From JALYYC01 sp963795805 (GTDB lineage: Bacteria > Chloroflexota > Dormibacteria > CF-121): DNA of 64,000 nt. Both the position numbers and the translations under genes were made by a program. The stretch lies in the NCBI GenBank assembly GCA_963795805.1, contig CAWCIV010000004.1, forward strand, positions 434,001-498,000, written 5' to 3'. Below the pieces are notes generated by a model. That model saw only the letters and a list, made by a program, of their open reading frames with translations. It was not told the origin of the DNA and did no database searches. Positions 9,270 to 18,549 of the stretch are shown here, one piece after another (within the stretch, counting starts at the first letter, position 1; every line of letters begins with the position of its first letter).

Positions 9270-9983
9270 CTAGTAGGGCAGCTCGTCTTCACCCATGCCG
9301 AAGTGGTGGCCGATCTCGTGCCGCATCGTCTCATGCACCTCTTCTCTCAAGTCCGCCGCGCTGGTCACCACCTGTTCGTGGTTGCGCTGGTAGAGCACGA
9401 TGCGCTCAGGTAGTCCGTCGTCGAGGGCCGTGGAGCCCTCGTAGATCCCGAGGATGTCGGGATCTTCACCCGCTTGCACGGCATCGAGCTCGGGCAGGTC
9501 GTCGACGACGACGAGGGTGTTCTCCATCCGCGCGCGGAACTCCTCCGGAATGGCGGCAAAGGCCTCGTCGGCCAGCGCGGCGAACCGGTCGCGGCTGACC
9601 CGGTATGGAAGCGCGAAGGCGTCCGGGTCAAGTCGCGCCGCCTGTTGGAACGCCTCAGTCGCCCGCACGCTCTTAAGCCAGGTTCGGATCCGCCCCAGCA
9701 GATGCCAGGTGGCGGCATCCTCCGCCATCGCCAGCGCCTGCTCCGCGGCGGCCGCCGCCTCGGGCATCCTCCCGGAGCGAAAGGCGAGCCAGGCCGTGAG
9801 CCGGAGCAAGCCTGCGTCGGGGGGTTCACCCATCCCGGCGAGGGCCTCGAGCGCCTGTGGAAACCTTTCGGCGATCGTTGCGATGGCCCGCTCGGCATCG
9901 CCGGCGCGGGCCTCCGCCAGCCCCTGCCGGAGGCGCCTGTCGAGGCCGGGACCGCGTCCTCGGAACCAGCCGCTAAACGGCAT
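9270..9983 (-). CDS. Minimal zincin-type metallopeptidase with helical-repeat N-terminus
   Basis: The C-terminal ~110 residues belong to the small bacterial zincin family (Zincin_1-type): the zinc-binding helix reads HETMRHEIGHHFGM near the C-terminus, where HEIGH is the HExxH site, preceded by the usual LPERIVLYQRN strand. The first ~120 residues are Ala/Leu-rich amphipathic helices (ARAGDAERAIATIAERFPQA, GRMPEAAAAAEQALAMA) like TPR repeats, an addition to the usual ~120-residue family. It is cytosolic with no signal peptide. The gene lies tail to tail with the preceding hypothetical, four bases apart. Physiological substrate is unknown. Confidence 0.75.
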   Translation of the reverse strand: MPFSGWFRGRGPGLDRRLRQGLAEARAGDAERAIATIAERFPQALEALAGMGEPPDAGLLRLTAWLAFRSGRMPEAAAAAEQALAMAEDAATWHLLGRIRTWLKSVRATEAFQQAARLDPDAFALPYRVSRDRFAALADEAFAAIPEEFRARMENTLVVVDDLPELDAVQAGEDPDILGIYEGSTALDDGLPERIVLYQRNHEQVVTSAADLREEVHETMRHEIGHHFGMGEDELPY

Positions 9984-10041
9984 CGACTGTCACAACCCGT
10001 TGCTGCAAGCCTGCGGAAGGGCCCCCGTTACACCCGAAGCA

Positions 10042-10845
10042 ATGGGCCAGCAGACCACGATGAACGCCCACGACTTCGAGAATCACGTCCTCAAGCGTCT
10101 CATGGCGCTACGCCCGGGGTGGACGGTCAAGAAGGGGCCGGAGGCGTTTCAGCTGACGATCCGTCGGGTCCGTGAAGGCGACCTCCGTTTCAACCTGGAG
10201 AGCTTTTATCACCAGTATCGGGAGCAGCCGCAGGCGCTCGACCGCCTCTTCGCGGTCCGGCTGCGCCGCCTCGACCAGGAATGCGATGGCGAGGCCCAGT
10301 TCGGCGCGCCGCTCATCCTCCCGGTGCTGCGACCGGCCAGCTTTCTCGAGTCGGCGGGCGGTCCGGTCGTCTACCGCCGCATGCTCAACGACCTGGTGGT
10401 GACCTACGCGGCGCACTACGCGCAGGGCATGCGCTACCTCCTGCCGCAGGACCTGACCGCCTGGAACGTCGGGCGGGACCACGTCGAGGTCCTCGCGCTC
10501 AGCAACCTGGCCCTGATGTTCCGGGCCGGCATGAAGTTCACCGGCCTGGAAACGGACAAGACCGGTCAATCGCAGATGCTGATGCTCAGTTACGTCGACA
10601 CTCGCCCCTACGGCGCGGCCTTGATGCTGCTGCCCGAGGTCTGGGCGTGGCTCGAGGAGATGCTCGAGGACATCCCCGTCGTCGGAGTGCCCGAGCGGGG
10701 CTCCCTGATCGCCGCGGGTGAGGGGTCGGAGTTGATCGGGCGGCTCCAACACGATGTCGAGGAGCGGCATCGCGAAGCCGCCTTCCCGGTCTCGCAAACC
10801 CTTTTCTACGTCGAGAACGGCCGGATTCGCCAGTTCAGTCGCTGA
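10042..10845 (+). CDS. DUF1444 (YtpQ)-like protein
   Basis: A 267-residue cytosolic protein resembling DUF1444/UPF0354. Family-like features are the N-terminal helix followed by basic strands (RPGWTVKKGPEAFQLTIRR), the central LPVLRPASFLES and the pattern MRYLLPQDLTAWNVGRDHVEVLALSNL, followed by DTRPYGAALMLLPEVW. Its function in the cell is not established. The open frame continues far upstream, but that part has the composition of an antisense shadow of the zincin gene. I place the start at ATG 10042, with ATG 10060 as alternative; a TACACC box lies 7 bp before 10042. Confidence 0.65.
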   Translation: MGQQTTMNAHDFENHVLKRLMALRPGWTVKKGPEAFQLTIRRVREGDLRFNLESFYHQYREQPQALDRLFAVRLRRLDQECDGEAQFGAPLILPVLRPASFLESAGGPVVYRRMLNDLVVTYAAHYAQGMRYLLPQDLTAWNVGRDHVEVLALSNLALMFRAGMKFTGLETDKTGQSQMLMLSYVDTRPYGAALMLLPEVWAWLEEMLEDIPVVGVPERGSLIAAGEGSELIGRLQHDVEERHREAAFPVSQTLFYVENGRIRQFSR

Positions 10846-10857
10846 GCCGGTCGTCGC

Positions 10858-11517
10858 TCAGCGCAGGTATCCGGGATGGGGATCCGGATGGGACGCCGGG
10901 CGAAGCACCAGGGCGAGGATCAAGCCCATCACAAAGCCGCCGATGTGCGCAAAGAAGGCCACGCCCCCACCGGTCGTCCCGATATTGGCAAAGGCCTGGA
11001 ACGCCTGGAGCACGATCCAATAGCCGATGAAGATGAAGGCGCGGAGGGTGACAAAGAAAATCGGGACGATATAGGTGAGGACCCGGGCGCCGGGGAAGTA
11101 GAGCACGTAGGCGGCGAGCACGCCGGAGATCGCGCCGCTCGCGCCCAGGTTCGGAATCGTCGAGGTGGGATCGATGATGACCTGCAAGAGGCTTCCGGCA
11201 ATACCGGAAACGAAGTAGAGCAGCAGGTACTTGAGCTCACCGAGCTGATCCTCGACGTTGTTGCCAAAGATCCAGAGGAACAGCATGTTGCCTCCCACAT
11301 GGAGGAGGTTTGCGTGAAGGAACATCGACGTGATCAGCGTGCCAAGGTGGCGGCCCGCCGCGATGTCGGCCGGGATCAACGCATAGTGGTTGATCGCATC
11401 CTGGTTCATGACCGGGTTCTGACTGAGATAGAGATAGACGGCGAAGTTGATCAGGATCAGGCCCCAGGTGAGGAGTGAGCGCCGGCGGGTCGGATTGAAA
11501 TCGCGGAGCGGGATCAC
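10858..11517 (-). CDS. Rhomboid family intramembrane serine protease
   Basis: Cleaves transmembrane segments of membrane proteins within the bilayer. The 219-residue protein has about six membrane helices. The catalytic serine is Ser127 in GASGAISG and the catalytic histidine is His191 in AHIGGFVMG; the conserved LHVGGNMLFLWIFGNNVED (72-90) precedes them. The start codon is GTG and overlaps the stop of the DapA-like gene (GTGA), so the two are translationally coupled. Substrates cannot be predicted. Confidence 0.92.
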   Translation of the reverse strand: MIPLRDFNPTRRRSLLTWGLILINFAVYLYLSQNPVMNQDAINHYALIPADIAAGRHLGTLITSMFLHANLLHVGGNMLFLWIFGNNVEDQLGELKYLLLYFVSGIAGSLLQVIIDPTSTIPNLGASGAISGVLAAYVLYFPGARVLTYIVPIFFVTLRAFIFIGYWIVLQAFQAFANIGTTGGGVAFFAHIGGFVMGLILALVLRPASHPDPHPGYLR

Positions 11518-12422
11518 GCTGGCAGCGCACTCGGAAGAAGTCGGGCGGCCTCGAGGAGCTGGCGGAGGGCGGGGAGCTCCGAGTCCGGCAGGCGGGGAAC
11601 CGGCGCCCTTGGATCACCGTGGTCAAACCCCTGCAGGCGAAGGGCGGCCTTGAGCCGGGCGACGCCGGCGGTTCTCCCCAACGCCGTGCCGACAGGCGCA
11701 ACCTCGGCTTGTCGCGCCCGCGCCTCCTCGACGCGACCGGTGAGCATGTCCTGGCGCATCGCGGCGCAGGCCGCCGGCGCGACGTTGGCGAGAGCGGCGA
11801 TGGCGCCGTCGGCTCCTGCCGCAATCGCGTCGACCATCTTGTCGCCGGCCCCGGCGAGCAGGACGAAGTCCGGTCCGACCGCCGACCGCAATCCGGCGAG
11901 CCGCTCGGTCCGGCCGGAGGAGTCCTTGAGGCCGCGGACGTTCGGATGCTGGGCGATGGCCGGGATCCAGGCATCCGGAATGTCCCAACCCATGAAAACC
12001 GGCACGTTATAGATCAGGACGGGGATCGGGCTCGCGTCGGCCACCGCGTGATAGTGGGCACGGACCGCCTCGAGCGTCATGTCCCGCCGAAAGTACATCG
12101 GCGCCAGCACCAGGGCGGCTTCCGCCCCGACGGCGGCGGCGGCCCGGGTCCGCTCGATGGTGGCGCGTGTCGAGTCGGCCCCTGTGCCGGCGATCAGGCG
12201 CAGGGGCGCGGGAAGGCTGGCCCGAACGGCACCAACCCACGCCGTGCGCTCGGCATCCGTCAGCTGGGGAGCTTCGCCGTTGGAACCCAGCGCCACCACC
12301 CCGTCGAGGCCGCCCTCGCGAAGATGCTCGAGAAAGGCCTGGAGGGGGGTCGCCACGTTCCCATCGTTCGTAAACGGCGTGGGAATCGGCGGGAAGACCC
12401 CACGCAGCCAGCTCAGGTCCAT
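11514..12422 (-). CDS. Dihydrodipicolinate synthase/2-keto-acid aldolase family (DapA-like)
   Basis: A class I aldolase of the DHDPS/NAL family with a TIM barrel that works through a Schiff base. The lysine is Lys166 in VRGLKDSSGR and the catalytic tyrosine is Tyr138 in VLIYNVP; the substrate loop GSNGEAPQLT is at 46-55. No other lysine-biosynthesis gene is nearby, and it pairs with a rhomboid gene, so a catabolic keto-acid aldolase (for example 4-hydroxy-2-oxoglutarate type) is as likely as DapA proper. I chose ATG at 12422 over longer starts because a TACAAT box (12434-12429) lies exactly 6 nt upstream, a leaderless arrangement, and the protein then begins MDLSWLRGVFPPIPTPF like its relatives. 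Confidence 0.85.
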   Translation of the reverse strand: MDLSWLRGVFPPIPTPFTNDGNVATPLQAFLEHLREGGLDGVVALGSNGEAPQLTDAERTAWVGAVRASLPAPLRLIAGTGADSTRATIERTRAAAAVGAEAALVLAPMYFRRDMTLEAVRAHYHAVADASPIPVLIYNVPVFMGWDIPDAWIPAIAQHPNVRGLKDSSGRTERLAGLRSAVGPDFVLLAGAGDKMVDAIAAGADGAIAALANVAPAACAAMRQDMLTGRVEEARARQAEVAPVGTALGRTAGVARLKAALRLQGFDHGDPRAPVPRLPDSELPALRQLLEAARLLPSALPA

Positions 12423-12428
12423 CCCGCG

Positions 12429-12458
12429 ATTGTAGGAAGTGGCCGCCGGCGCTGACAA
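12429..12458 (-). promoter_or_regulatory. Leaderless promoter of the DapA-like gene
   Basis: On the minus strand TTGTCA (12458-12453) is followed after 18 bp by TACAAT (12434-12429), which ends 6 nt before ATG 12422. No Shine-Dalgarno fits in that space. Confidence 0.55.
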
Positions 12459-12561
12459 CGTTGATCGCGCCTGACCGTTACGCGGCCTTCACCGGGCTGT
12501 CGCAGCCTGCAGGCGATTGCGGATGCGTCTGTTAACAAACCGCTGATAGCCTCGGAAAGAC

Positions 12562-13908
12562 GTGCCGTTCACGCCTCCCGATCCACCACACCGCCTCAGC
12601 CGGCGCCGCTTTCTCGATCGTGGTCTCAAGCTGACGCTGGGCCTTGGTGGTGGGATCGCCGCCGCCTCCCTTCTCGAGAGTTGCGGCGTCCCCAGCACGG
12701 CCACGGCTCCGACGCCGCCACCGGGTTCGACGGTGATCCGGTCGTTGCTCTTCGACCAGGTCGGCTATGACCCGACGGTCCTGCAGCAACTCGGCAGGCA
12801 ATTCCAGGCGCTCCACGGCAACAAGGTCTTCGTCTCAATCGAGACGGCGCATTATCGCGAACTCTACGACAGCATCCTGGCGGCCGGCCTCTCGCGGCCT
12901 GCGCCCTACGACGTGGTGGCGCTCGACCAGGTCTGGGTCCCGGAGTTCGCGATGCGCAAGCAGCTCGTTTCGCTGAAAGACCAGATTCCGGACGAGAGCC
13001 GGTCGGACCTGATGCCGAGCCTCCTCGACACCTTCTCCTACCAGGGCACGATCTGGGCGATGCCGCACGTGCTCAACGTCCAGAGCCTCTACTACAACAA
13101 GGCGCAAATACGCACGGCGGGGTTCGCCGGACCGCCGAAAACGCTCGAGGCCTGGTACGACCAGATGATCGCGCTGCGCAACCGCCAGACGCCGTACACG
13201 GACTCGTGGGCGGAAGGCGAGGGCCTGGTGTCCGACTTCGTGCGGTTCGCGGCGCAGTTCGGTGGGGACCTGTTCGATCCGTCCGGCCGGCCTCAGCTCT
13301 TGAGCCAACCGGTGCAGCGGGCCGCGGCCTTCATGCGGCAGCTCATCGATGAGCATCTCGTCCGAGGCGAGATCGGGGCGAGCAACGAGCCGGATGCGAT
13401 GCGGGCGTTCCTCGCCGGCGGCGTGACCTACACGACCAACTGGAACTTCGTCTTCGGCGCGATGAGCGACCCGGCCTACTCGCAGATCATCGGGGAGGCG
13501 GCTGTCGCGACCATTCCCGCGGCCGCCTCGACCGGGAAACCCGCGGCATCGGTCAGTGGCTTCATGGGGCTCGGTGTGCTGGCCAACAGCCAGCAGCCAG
13601 AACTGGCCGCGGCCTGGATGCGTTACCTGACGAGTCCGCAAGTGCAGGCGCAGCAGCCCGGGCAACTGCCGATCTGGACCTCGCTGCAGAACTCGCCGGA
13701 GGTCCGCAAGGCCAACCCGCAGATCGACGTCTTCCTGACCAACATCGCGAATGCGCGGCCCCGGCCAAAGCTCACCCACTACGTCGAGGCCTCCGCCGTC
13801 CTGCAGCGGCATTTGCACGATCTTGTAATCGGTGCGGCGACCGCCGCCGGTGCGATGGCGGCCGCCCAGGCGGAGCTGGTCGGCCTTCAGACGCGCTACG
13901 CGTCCTGA
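12562..13908 (+). CDS. Sugar-type ABC transporter substrate-binding lipoprotein
   Basis: An extracellular solute-binding protein of family 1 (maltose-binding-like), which captures a carbohydrate and delivers it to a membrane ABC importer. The 448-residue product has a twin-arginine type start SRRRFL (13-18), a hydrophobic stretch and a lipobox LLESCG with Cys41 as lipidation site, then a Pro/Thr linker. Family features include GTIWAMPHVLNVQSLYYNKAQ and the C-terminal VSGFMGLGVLANSQQPELAAAWMRYLTS. No permease or ATPase gene is adjacent, so partner genes must lie elsewhere. Start codon GTG. Confidence 0.87.
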   Translation: MPFTPPDPPHRLSRRRFLDRGLKLTLGLGGGIAAASLLESCGVPSTATAPTPPPGSTVIRSLLFDQVGYDPTVLQQLGRQFQALHGNKVFVSIETAHYRELYDSILAAGLSRPAPYDVVALDQVWVPEFAMRKQLVSLKDQIPDESRSDLMPSLLDTFSYQGTIWAMPHVLNVQSLYYNKAQIRTAGFAGPPKTLEAWYDQMIALRNRQTPYTDSWAEGEGLVSDFVRFAAQFGGDLFDPSGRPQLLSQPVQRAAAFMRQLIDEHLVRGEIGASNEPDAMRAFLAGGVTYTTNWNFVFGAMSDPAYSQIIGEAAVATIPAAASTGKPAASVSGFMGLGVLANSQQPELAAAWMRYLTSPQVQAQQPGQLPIWTSLQNSPEVRKANPQIDVFLTNIANARPRPKLTHYVEASAVLQRHLHDLVIGAATAAGAMAAAQAELVGLQTRYAS

Positions 13909-13931
13909 CGACTCCGGCTTAGCATGAGGCG

Positions 13932-14357
13932 ATGACGGTCGAGCAGGCCATCATCGACTACCGCATCGGGCTCATCGAAGCGATCACCCTGCTCCTCTTT
14001 TTCATGCTGGCCTTCGGTGCGATCACGATTGCCGGCCGCGCCATGTGGGCCGGACTCAAGGCGACGGAATCGTTGCTGGCGCGGATCGCGGCGGCTCTTG
14101 TCCTGGGATCGATCGCGGCCGGCGGGACGAGCGGCGTCATCGTGACGGTGCTCCAACCCACCGTCCTATCCGACGTCACGGGCGGGACGGCGGCGGCGGC
14201 ACGGAACCAGGCAATCCTGCTATTCGCGCTCGCCCTCGCGATCACGATCGCCGCCGTGATTCGGCTCGAGCGCTACAACCGGACTCGAGCCGGCCTGCCC
14301 GCCGCCGACGAGGAGGCTGACTGGAAGGTCGAGCCGCCCGCGACTGGTCGGCGCTGA
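13932..14357 (+). CDS. Small membrane protein, unknown
   Basis: A 141-residue protein with three hydrophobic helices (residues ~17-36, ~50-75, ~92-108) and a charged C-terminal tail. No family recognised. The start is supported by TAGCAT (13920-13925) exactly 6 nt before the ATG, with no Shine-Dalgarno, as in other leaderless genes of this window. It lies tail to tail with the amino-acid-binding lipoprotein gene. Confidence 0.55.
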   Translation: MTVEQAIIDYRIGLIEAITLLLFFMLAFGAITIAGRAMWAGLKATESLLARIAAALVLGSIAAGGTSGVIVTVLQPTVLSDVTGGTAAAARNQAILLFALALAITIAAVIRLERYNRTRAGLPAADEEADWKVEPPATGRR

Positions 14358-14370
14358 CCCTTGGGCCGGC

Positions 14371-15327
14371 TCAGGGGCCGGTGGGGCTGGGCGTCGCCAC
14401 GATCTGCGAAGCGGGGATCTCGCCATCGACCAGGTTCCACTTCGCGAGCAGCAAGCGGTAGGAGCCATCCTGGTAGATGGCGAGCATCGCCTTCTGCATC
14501 GCCTTGACGAGGTCGCCGTTCTTCGGGTCGATCGCGATGCCCTCCGGGTTCGTCTTGAAGGGGTGCCCGGCCAGGTCCAGCTGATCCGGCGTCTGCTTGA
14601 CGAAGTACGCGGCGACCGGCGAGTCGTCCAGGGCGGCATCGGCCTGGCCCTGTTTCAGCGTCAAGACGGCCTGCAGGTCGGTCGGATAGACGTGCACCAC
14701 CACATGGTTGCTCTTGCATTCGTTCCCGTTCGCCTCGTCGAGCGAATTCTGCTCCGGGCTCTGGACCTGGACGGCCACGCTCTTGCCGCACAGGTCGGCC
14801 AGGCTGGTGATGCCCGCCGGATTCCCTTTGCGGACGAGGATCGATTGGCCGGCCTGGAAGTAGGGGACGAAGGCCACCTGTCGTTGCAGGTCGGGGGTGA
14901 TCGAGAGCGCCGAGATCACCGCATCGCCTTTTTTCGCCAGCAGGGCGCCGATGATCTGGGGCGAGTCGGTCTTCACGATGGTGACGTTGAGGCCCATCTT
15001 GCCCGCCAGGGCGGTCGCGATGTCGATGTCGAATCCGACCGCCTTCTGGGTGGCTGGATCGATCGACTCCTGCGGCGGGTACGTGGTGTCCGAAAGAAAG
15101 GTGAGCGACCCGGGGTGGACGAGCGTGGTCGGCGGGACGATCGGCGTCGCCGTCGGGCTGGCGGCTGGCAACGGGGTCGCCGAAGCAACCACGTGCGCTC
15201 CCGGTGGCCCAGGTGCCGTGCAGGCCGTGAGCGCGACGGCGAGCATCGCGCCGGCAGCCAGCAACCCCCCGATTCTGCCGTCAAGCCGCCCCGCCACTCG
15301 CCCCGGCGGGGTTATGGTCTTTGCCAA
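14371..15327 (-). CDS. Amino-acid ABC transporter substrate-binding lipoprotein (family 3)
   Basis: A polar amino-acid-binding protein anchored to the membrane outer face. The lipobox VALTAC gives Cys36; a Pro/Thr/Ala linker follows. The family 3 fold is clear: LTFLSDTTYPPQES, VGFDIDIATALAGKMG, DAVISALSITPDLQRQVAFVPYF, LCGKSVAVQVQSPEQ, GQADAALDDSPVA and KNGDLVKAMQKAM. It is transcribed divergently from the histidine-utilisation operon with only 49 bp between starts, so histidine or a related amino acid is a plausible ligand (inference). The start is TTG, with TAGAAT (15345-15340) 12 nt upstream. No permease or ATPase gene is nearby. Confidence 0.85.
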   Translation of the reverse strand: MAKTITPPGRVAGRLDGRIGGLLAAGAMLAVALTACTAPGPPGAHVVASATPLPAASPTATPIVPPTTLVHPGSLTFLSDTTYPPQESIDPATQKAVGFDIDIATALAGKMGLNVTIVKTDSPQIIGALLAKKGDAVISALSITPDLQRQVAFVPYFQAGQSILVRKGNPAGITSLADLCGKSVAVQVQSPEQNSLDEANGNECKSNHVVVHVYPTDLQAVLTLKQGQADAALDDSPVAAYFVKQTPDQLDLAGHPFKTNPEGIAIDPKNGDLVKAMQKAMLAIYQDGSYRLLLAKWNLVDGEIPASQIVATPSPTGP

Positions 15328-15376
15328 AACAGCGACCTCATTCTACGTCCCGTGGCCGTCGCTAACATGAGAGAGC

Positions 15377-16903
15377 GTGATCGCCCTCGACGGCCGCTCG
15401 CTGCGCTCCCCTGATGTGGCGGCAGTCGCGCGCCACGGCGAGCGCGTCGCCCTTGCTCCCGCCGCCCGATCCCGGCTCAGCCGGGCCCGCGAGATCGTCG
15501 ATCGCCTGGTGAGCGAGGACCAGGCCGTCTACGGCCTGACCACCGGCGTCGGGGCGCTGAAGAATACCCGGATCGCGCTGAAAGACACCCGCCAGCTGCA
15601 GCGCAACCTGCTGATGAGCCACGCCGTGGGCGTCGGCGCGGCCATGCCGGACGAGCTGGTCCGCGCCGGCATGCTCGTCCGGGTCAACCAATTCTGCCAG
15701 GGGAGCTCGGGCGTCAGCCCGGTCGTGGCCGACCGCCTGGTGGATTTCCTCAATCACGACATCTGTCCCTACGTGCCGGAGAAAGGCTCGCTGGGGGCGA
15801 GCGGTGATCTCGCCCCGTCGGCCCATGTCGGGCTGGTCTTGATGGGTGAGGGCGAGATCATGGTGAACGGCGAGCGTCGGGACGGAGCGGAGGCCTTGCG
15901 CTCGGCCGGCCTGCAGCCGGTCGAACTGCGTGCCAAGGACGCGCTCAGCATCCTCAACGGCACGCACTTCATGGCCGGGGCCGCCAGCCTGCTGCTCGAG
16001 GACGCCCAGCGCCTGCTGCTGACGGCCGACATGGTGGCCGCGCTCAGTGTCGAGGCTCTTCGCGGCTCGAGGACGGCCTTCGACCCGCGCATCCATGCGC
16101 TCCGCCCCCATCCGGGCCAGGTCGCGTCGGCCGCCAGGATCTTTGCCCTGACCGAGGGCAGCGGCATCGCCGAGTCCCATCGCATCGACAACCGCGTGCA
16201 GGACGCATATTCGCTGCGCTGTGCCGCCCAGGTGCATGGAGCCTGTGCGGACGCGATCGATTACCTCCGCCGGGTCCTGGTGGTGGAGCTCAATGCCGGC
16301 ACCGACAATCCCCTGGTGCTGGCCGATGACGAAGCGGTCGTGTCGGGAGGGAATTTCCATGGTGAGCCGCTCGCCATCGCGCTCGATACCGCGGCGATCG
16401 CGCTCAGCGAGCTGGGGAGCATCTCCGAGCGCCGGCTCTTCCGGATGCTCACCGGCTTCCTCTCCGAGCTGCCGCCGTTTCTGACGCCGCACTCCGGCCT
16501 CGACTCCGGCTACATGCTGCTGCAGTACACGGCCGCCGCGCTGGCGACCGACAACCAGCTCCTGGCCACGCCGGCCAGCGTGCACTCGCTCCCCACCTCC
16601 GCCGACCAGGAGGACCACAACAGCATGGGATGGCACAGCGCCCAGCGTGCCCGGCAGGTTTCCACCAACGTGGAGACCATCCTGGCCCTGGAGGCACTGG
16701 GGGCGGCACAGGGCATCGACCTGCTCGCGCCGCTGCAACCGGCCCGGATGACCGGGGACGCGTACCGCGCGATCCGCGAGGGCGTGCCAACCCTCGACCA
16801 TGACCGCACGCTGTACCGGGAGATCGAAACGGCCGTCGGCCTGGTCCGCCGCGGCCGCCTGGCCGCGATCGCCGCGAAGGCAGGCCCGCGCACAATGGCA
16901 TGA
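15377..16903 (+). CDS. hutH: Histidine ammonia-lyase
   Basis: Converts L-histidine to trans-urocanate and ammonia, the first step of histidine breakdown. The 508-residue protein is the usual length. It contains the Ala-Ser-Gly triad that cyclises to the MIO electrophile, in GSLGASGDLAPSAH (ASG 141-143), and the active-site motifs YGLTTGVGALKN, QDAYSLRCAAQVHGA and FHGEPLAIALD. The first gene of a five-gene operon. The start is GTG, 8 nt after TAACAT (15363-15368), without a Shine-Dalgarno. Confidence 0.96.
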   Translation: MIALDGRSLRSPDVAAVARHGERVALAPAARSRLSRAREIVDRLVSEDQAVYGLTTGVGALKNTRIALKDTRQLQRNLLMSHAVGVGAAMPDELVRAGMLVRVNQFCQGSSGVSPVVADRLVDFLNHDICPYVPEKGSLGASGDLAPSAHVGLVLMGEGEIMVNGERRDGAEALRSAGLQPVELRAKDALSILNGTHFMAGAASLLLEDAQRLLLTADMVAALSVEALRGSRTAFDPRIHALRPHPGQVASAARIFALTEGSGIAESHRIDNRVQDAYSLRCAAQVHGACADAIDYLRRVLVVELNAGTDNPLVLADDEAVVSGGNFHGEPLAIALDTAAIALSELGSISERRLFRMLTGFLSELPPFLTPHSGLDSGYMLLQYTAAALATDNQLLATPASVHSLPTSADQEDHNSMGWHSAQRARQVSTNVETILALEALGAAQGIDLLAPLQPARMTGDAYRAIREGVPTLDHDRTLYREIETAVGLVRRGRLAAIAAKAGPRTMA

Positions 16904-18549
16904 CGATGACCGCCCCGATTCGCGCGGCACGCGGCCGGCAGCTCCAATGCAAGGGTTGGCAGCAGGAGGCGGCGCTGCGGATGCTCTGCAACAACCTCGA
17001 TCCTGAGGTTGCCGAACGTCCGGAGGACCTCGTCGTCTACGGCGGGACTGGGAAGGCCGCCAGGGACTGGCCGTCCTTCCACGCGATCGTGGCGGCCCTG
17101 GAGCGGCTGAAGGACGATCAGACCCTGCTGGTCCAATCAGGCAAGCCGGTCGGGATCTTCACCACCCATGAGTACGCGCCGCGAGTCCTGATCGCCAACA
17201 GCCTGCTGGTGCCGCGCTGGGCGACCTGGGAACACTTCTGGGAGCTCGAGCGCCTCGGACTGATGATGTATGGGCAGATGACGGCCGGCAGCTGGATCTA
17301 CATCGGAAGCCAGGGCATCCTGCAGGGAACATACGAAACCTTTGGTGCGCTGGCCCAGAAGCGGTTCGCCGGGAGCCTGCGCGGCAAGATCGTCCTCACC
17401 AGTGGGCTCGGCGGCATGGGCGGGGCGCAGCCGCTCGCGGTCGTCCTGAATGAAGGGATCGCGCTATGCGTCGAGGTGGACGAGACCCGAATCCAGCGTC
17501 GCCTTCAGAGTGGATACCTCGACCGGGTCAGCGCGCGCCTCGAGGAGGCGGTGGCGTGGGCCGAGGAGGCGAGGCGGACCGGGACGCCGGCCTCGATCGG
17601 CGTGGTCGGCAACGCCGCCGAGGTATATCCGGAGCTGCTCCGCAAAGGCTTCCGGCCCGACGTCGTGACGGACCAGACCTCGGCCCACGACCCGTTGCGC
17701 GGCTATATCCCGGCGCCGCTCACGGTCGCGGAGGCGGCGGACCTGCGGGCCCGCGATCCGCAGGAATACCTGGAGATGGTGAAGCACTCGATCGCCGCGC
17801 ACGTGCAGGCGATGCTCGCGTTCCAGCGGCAAGGGATCGAGGTCTTTGACTATGGCAACAACCTCCGCGGCCAGGCGCTGGAGGGCGGCGTCACTGATGC
17901 CTTCGACATCCCGGGCTTCGTTCCCGCCTATATCCGTCCGCTCTTCTGTGAGGGCAAGGGCCCCTTCCGATGGGTGGCCCTCAGTGGCGAGGCAGACGAC
18001 ATTTACCGGACCGACCGCGCCGTGATGGAGGTGCTGCCCGACAACGAGCCGCTGCATCGCTGGCTGCGTCTTGCGCGCGAGCGGGTCCAGTTCCAGGGGT
18101 TGCCCGCCCGCATCTGCTGGCTCGGCTACGGCGAGCGCAGCCGGGTCGGCCTTCGCTTCAATGAGATGGTGTCGTCGGGCGAGCTGAAGGCCCCGATCGT
18201 GATCGGCCGGGATCACCTCGACGCCGGCTCGGTGGCCTCGCCGTACCGCGAAACGGAAGCGATGAAGGACGGCAGCGATGCGGTCGCCGACTGGCCGATC
18301 CTGAATGCGCTCGTGAACACGGCGGCCGGCGCCAGCTGGGTCTCGGTGCACCATGGCGGCGGCGTCGGCATGGGCAACTCGATCCACGCGGGAATGGTGG
18401 TCGTGGCCGATGGCACCGCGGCCATGGCCGACCGGCTGCAGCGGGTGTTGACGACGGACCCGGGCATGGGCGTGATCCGCCACGCGGATGCCGGCTACGA
18501 GACCGCCGTCGAGGTGGCGCGGGCCCGGGGGATCGACCGGGCCACGTGA
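16900..18549 (+). CDS. hutU: Urocanate hydratase
   Basis: Second step of histidine catabolism: adds water to urocanate to give imidazolone propionate, with NAD+ as electrophilic cofactor. The 549 residues match the usual ~550. NAD-binding glycine-rich LTSGLGGMGGAQ, the motif VTDQTSAHDPLRGYIP, FDYGNNLRGQALEGGV, the Cys-containing ARICWLGYGERSRVG and VHHGGGVGMGNSIHAGMV are all present. It overlaps hutH by four bases (ATGA) and hutI by four bases (GTGA), showing tight translational coupling. Confidence 0.97.
   Translation: MTMTAPIRAARGRQLQCKGWQQEAALRMLCNNLDPEVAERPEDLVVYGGTGKAARDWPSFHAIVAALERLKDDQTLLVQSGKPVGIFTTHEYAPRVLIANSLLVPRWATWEHFWELERLGLMMYGQMTAGSWIYIGSQGILQGTYETFGALAQKRFAGSLRGKIVLTSGLGGMGGAQPLAVVLNEGIALCVEVDETRIQRRLQSGYLDRVSARLEEAVAWAEEARRTGTPASIGVVGNAAEVYPELLRKGFRPDVVTDQTSAHDPLRGYIPAPLTVAEAADLRARDPQEYLEMVKHSIAAHVQAMLAFQRQGIEVFDYGNNLRGQALEGGVTDAFDIPGFVPAYIRPLFCEGKGPFRWVALSGEADDIYRTDRAVMEVLPDNEPLHRWLRLARERVQFQGLPARICWLGYGERSRVGLRFNEMVSSGELKAPIVIGRDHLDAGSVASPYRETEAMKDGSDAVADWPILNALVNTAAGASWVSVHHGGGVGMGNSIHAGMVVVADGTAAMADRLQRVLTTDPGMGVIRHADAGYETAVEVARARGIDRAT

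Noticed and set aside
9454..10041. In-frame upstream extension of the DUF1444-like gene
   Set aside because: It is antisense to the zincin gene, Ser/Arg/Ala-rich without structure, and a start at 10042 fits the family.
15362..16930. Long minus-strand frame opposite hutH
   Set aside because: Shadow of hutH: no recognisable domain, composition typical of antisense to high-GC genes.
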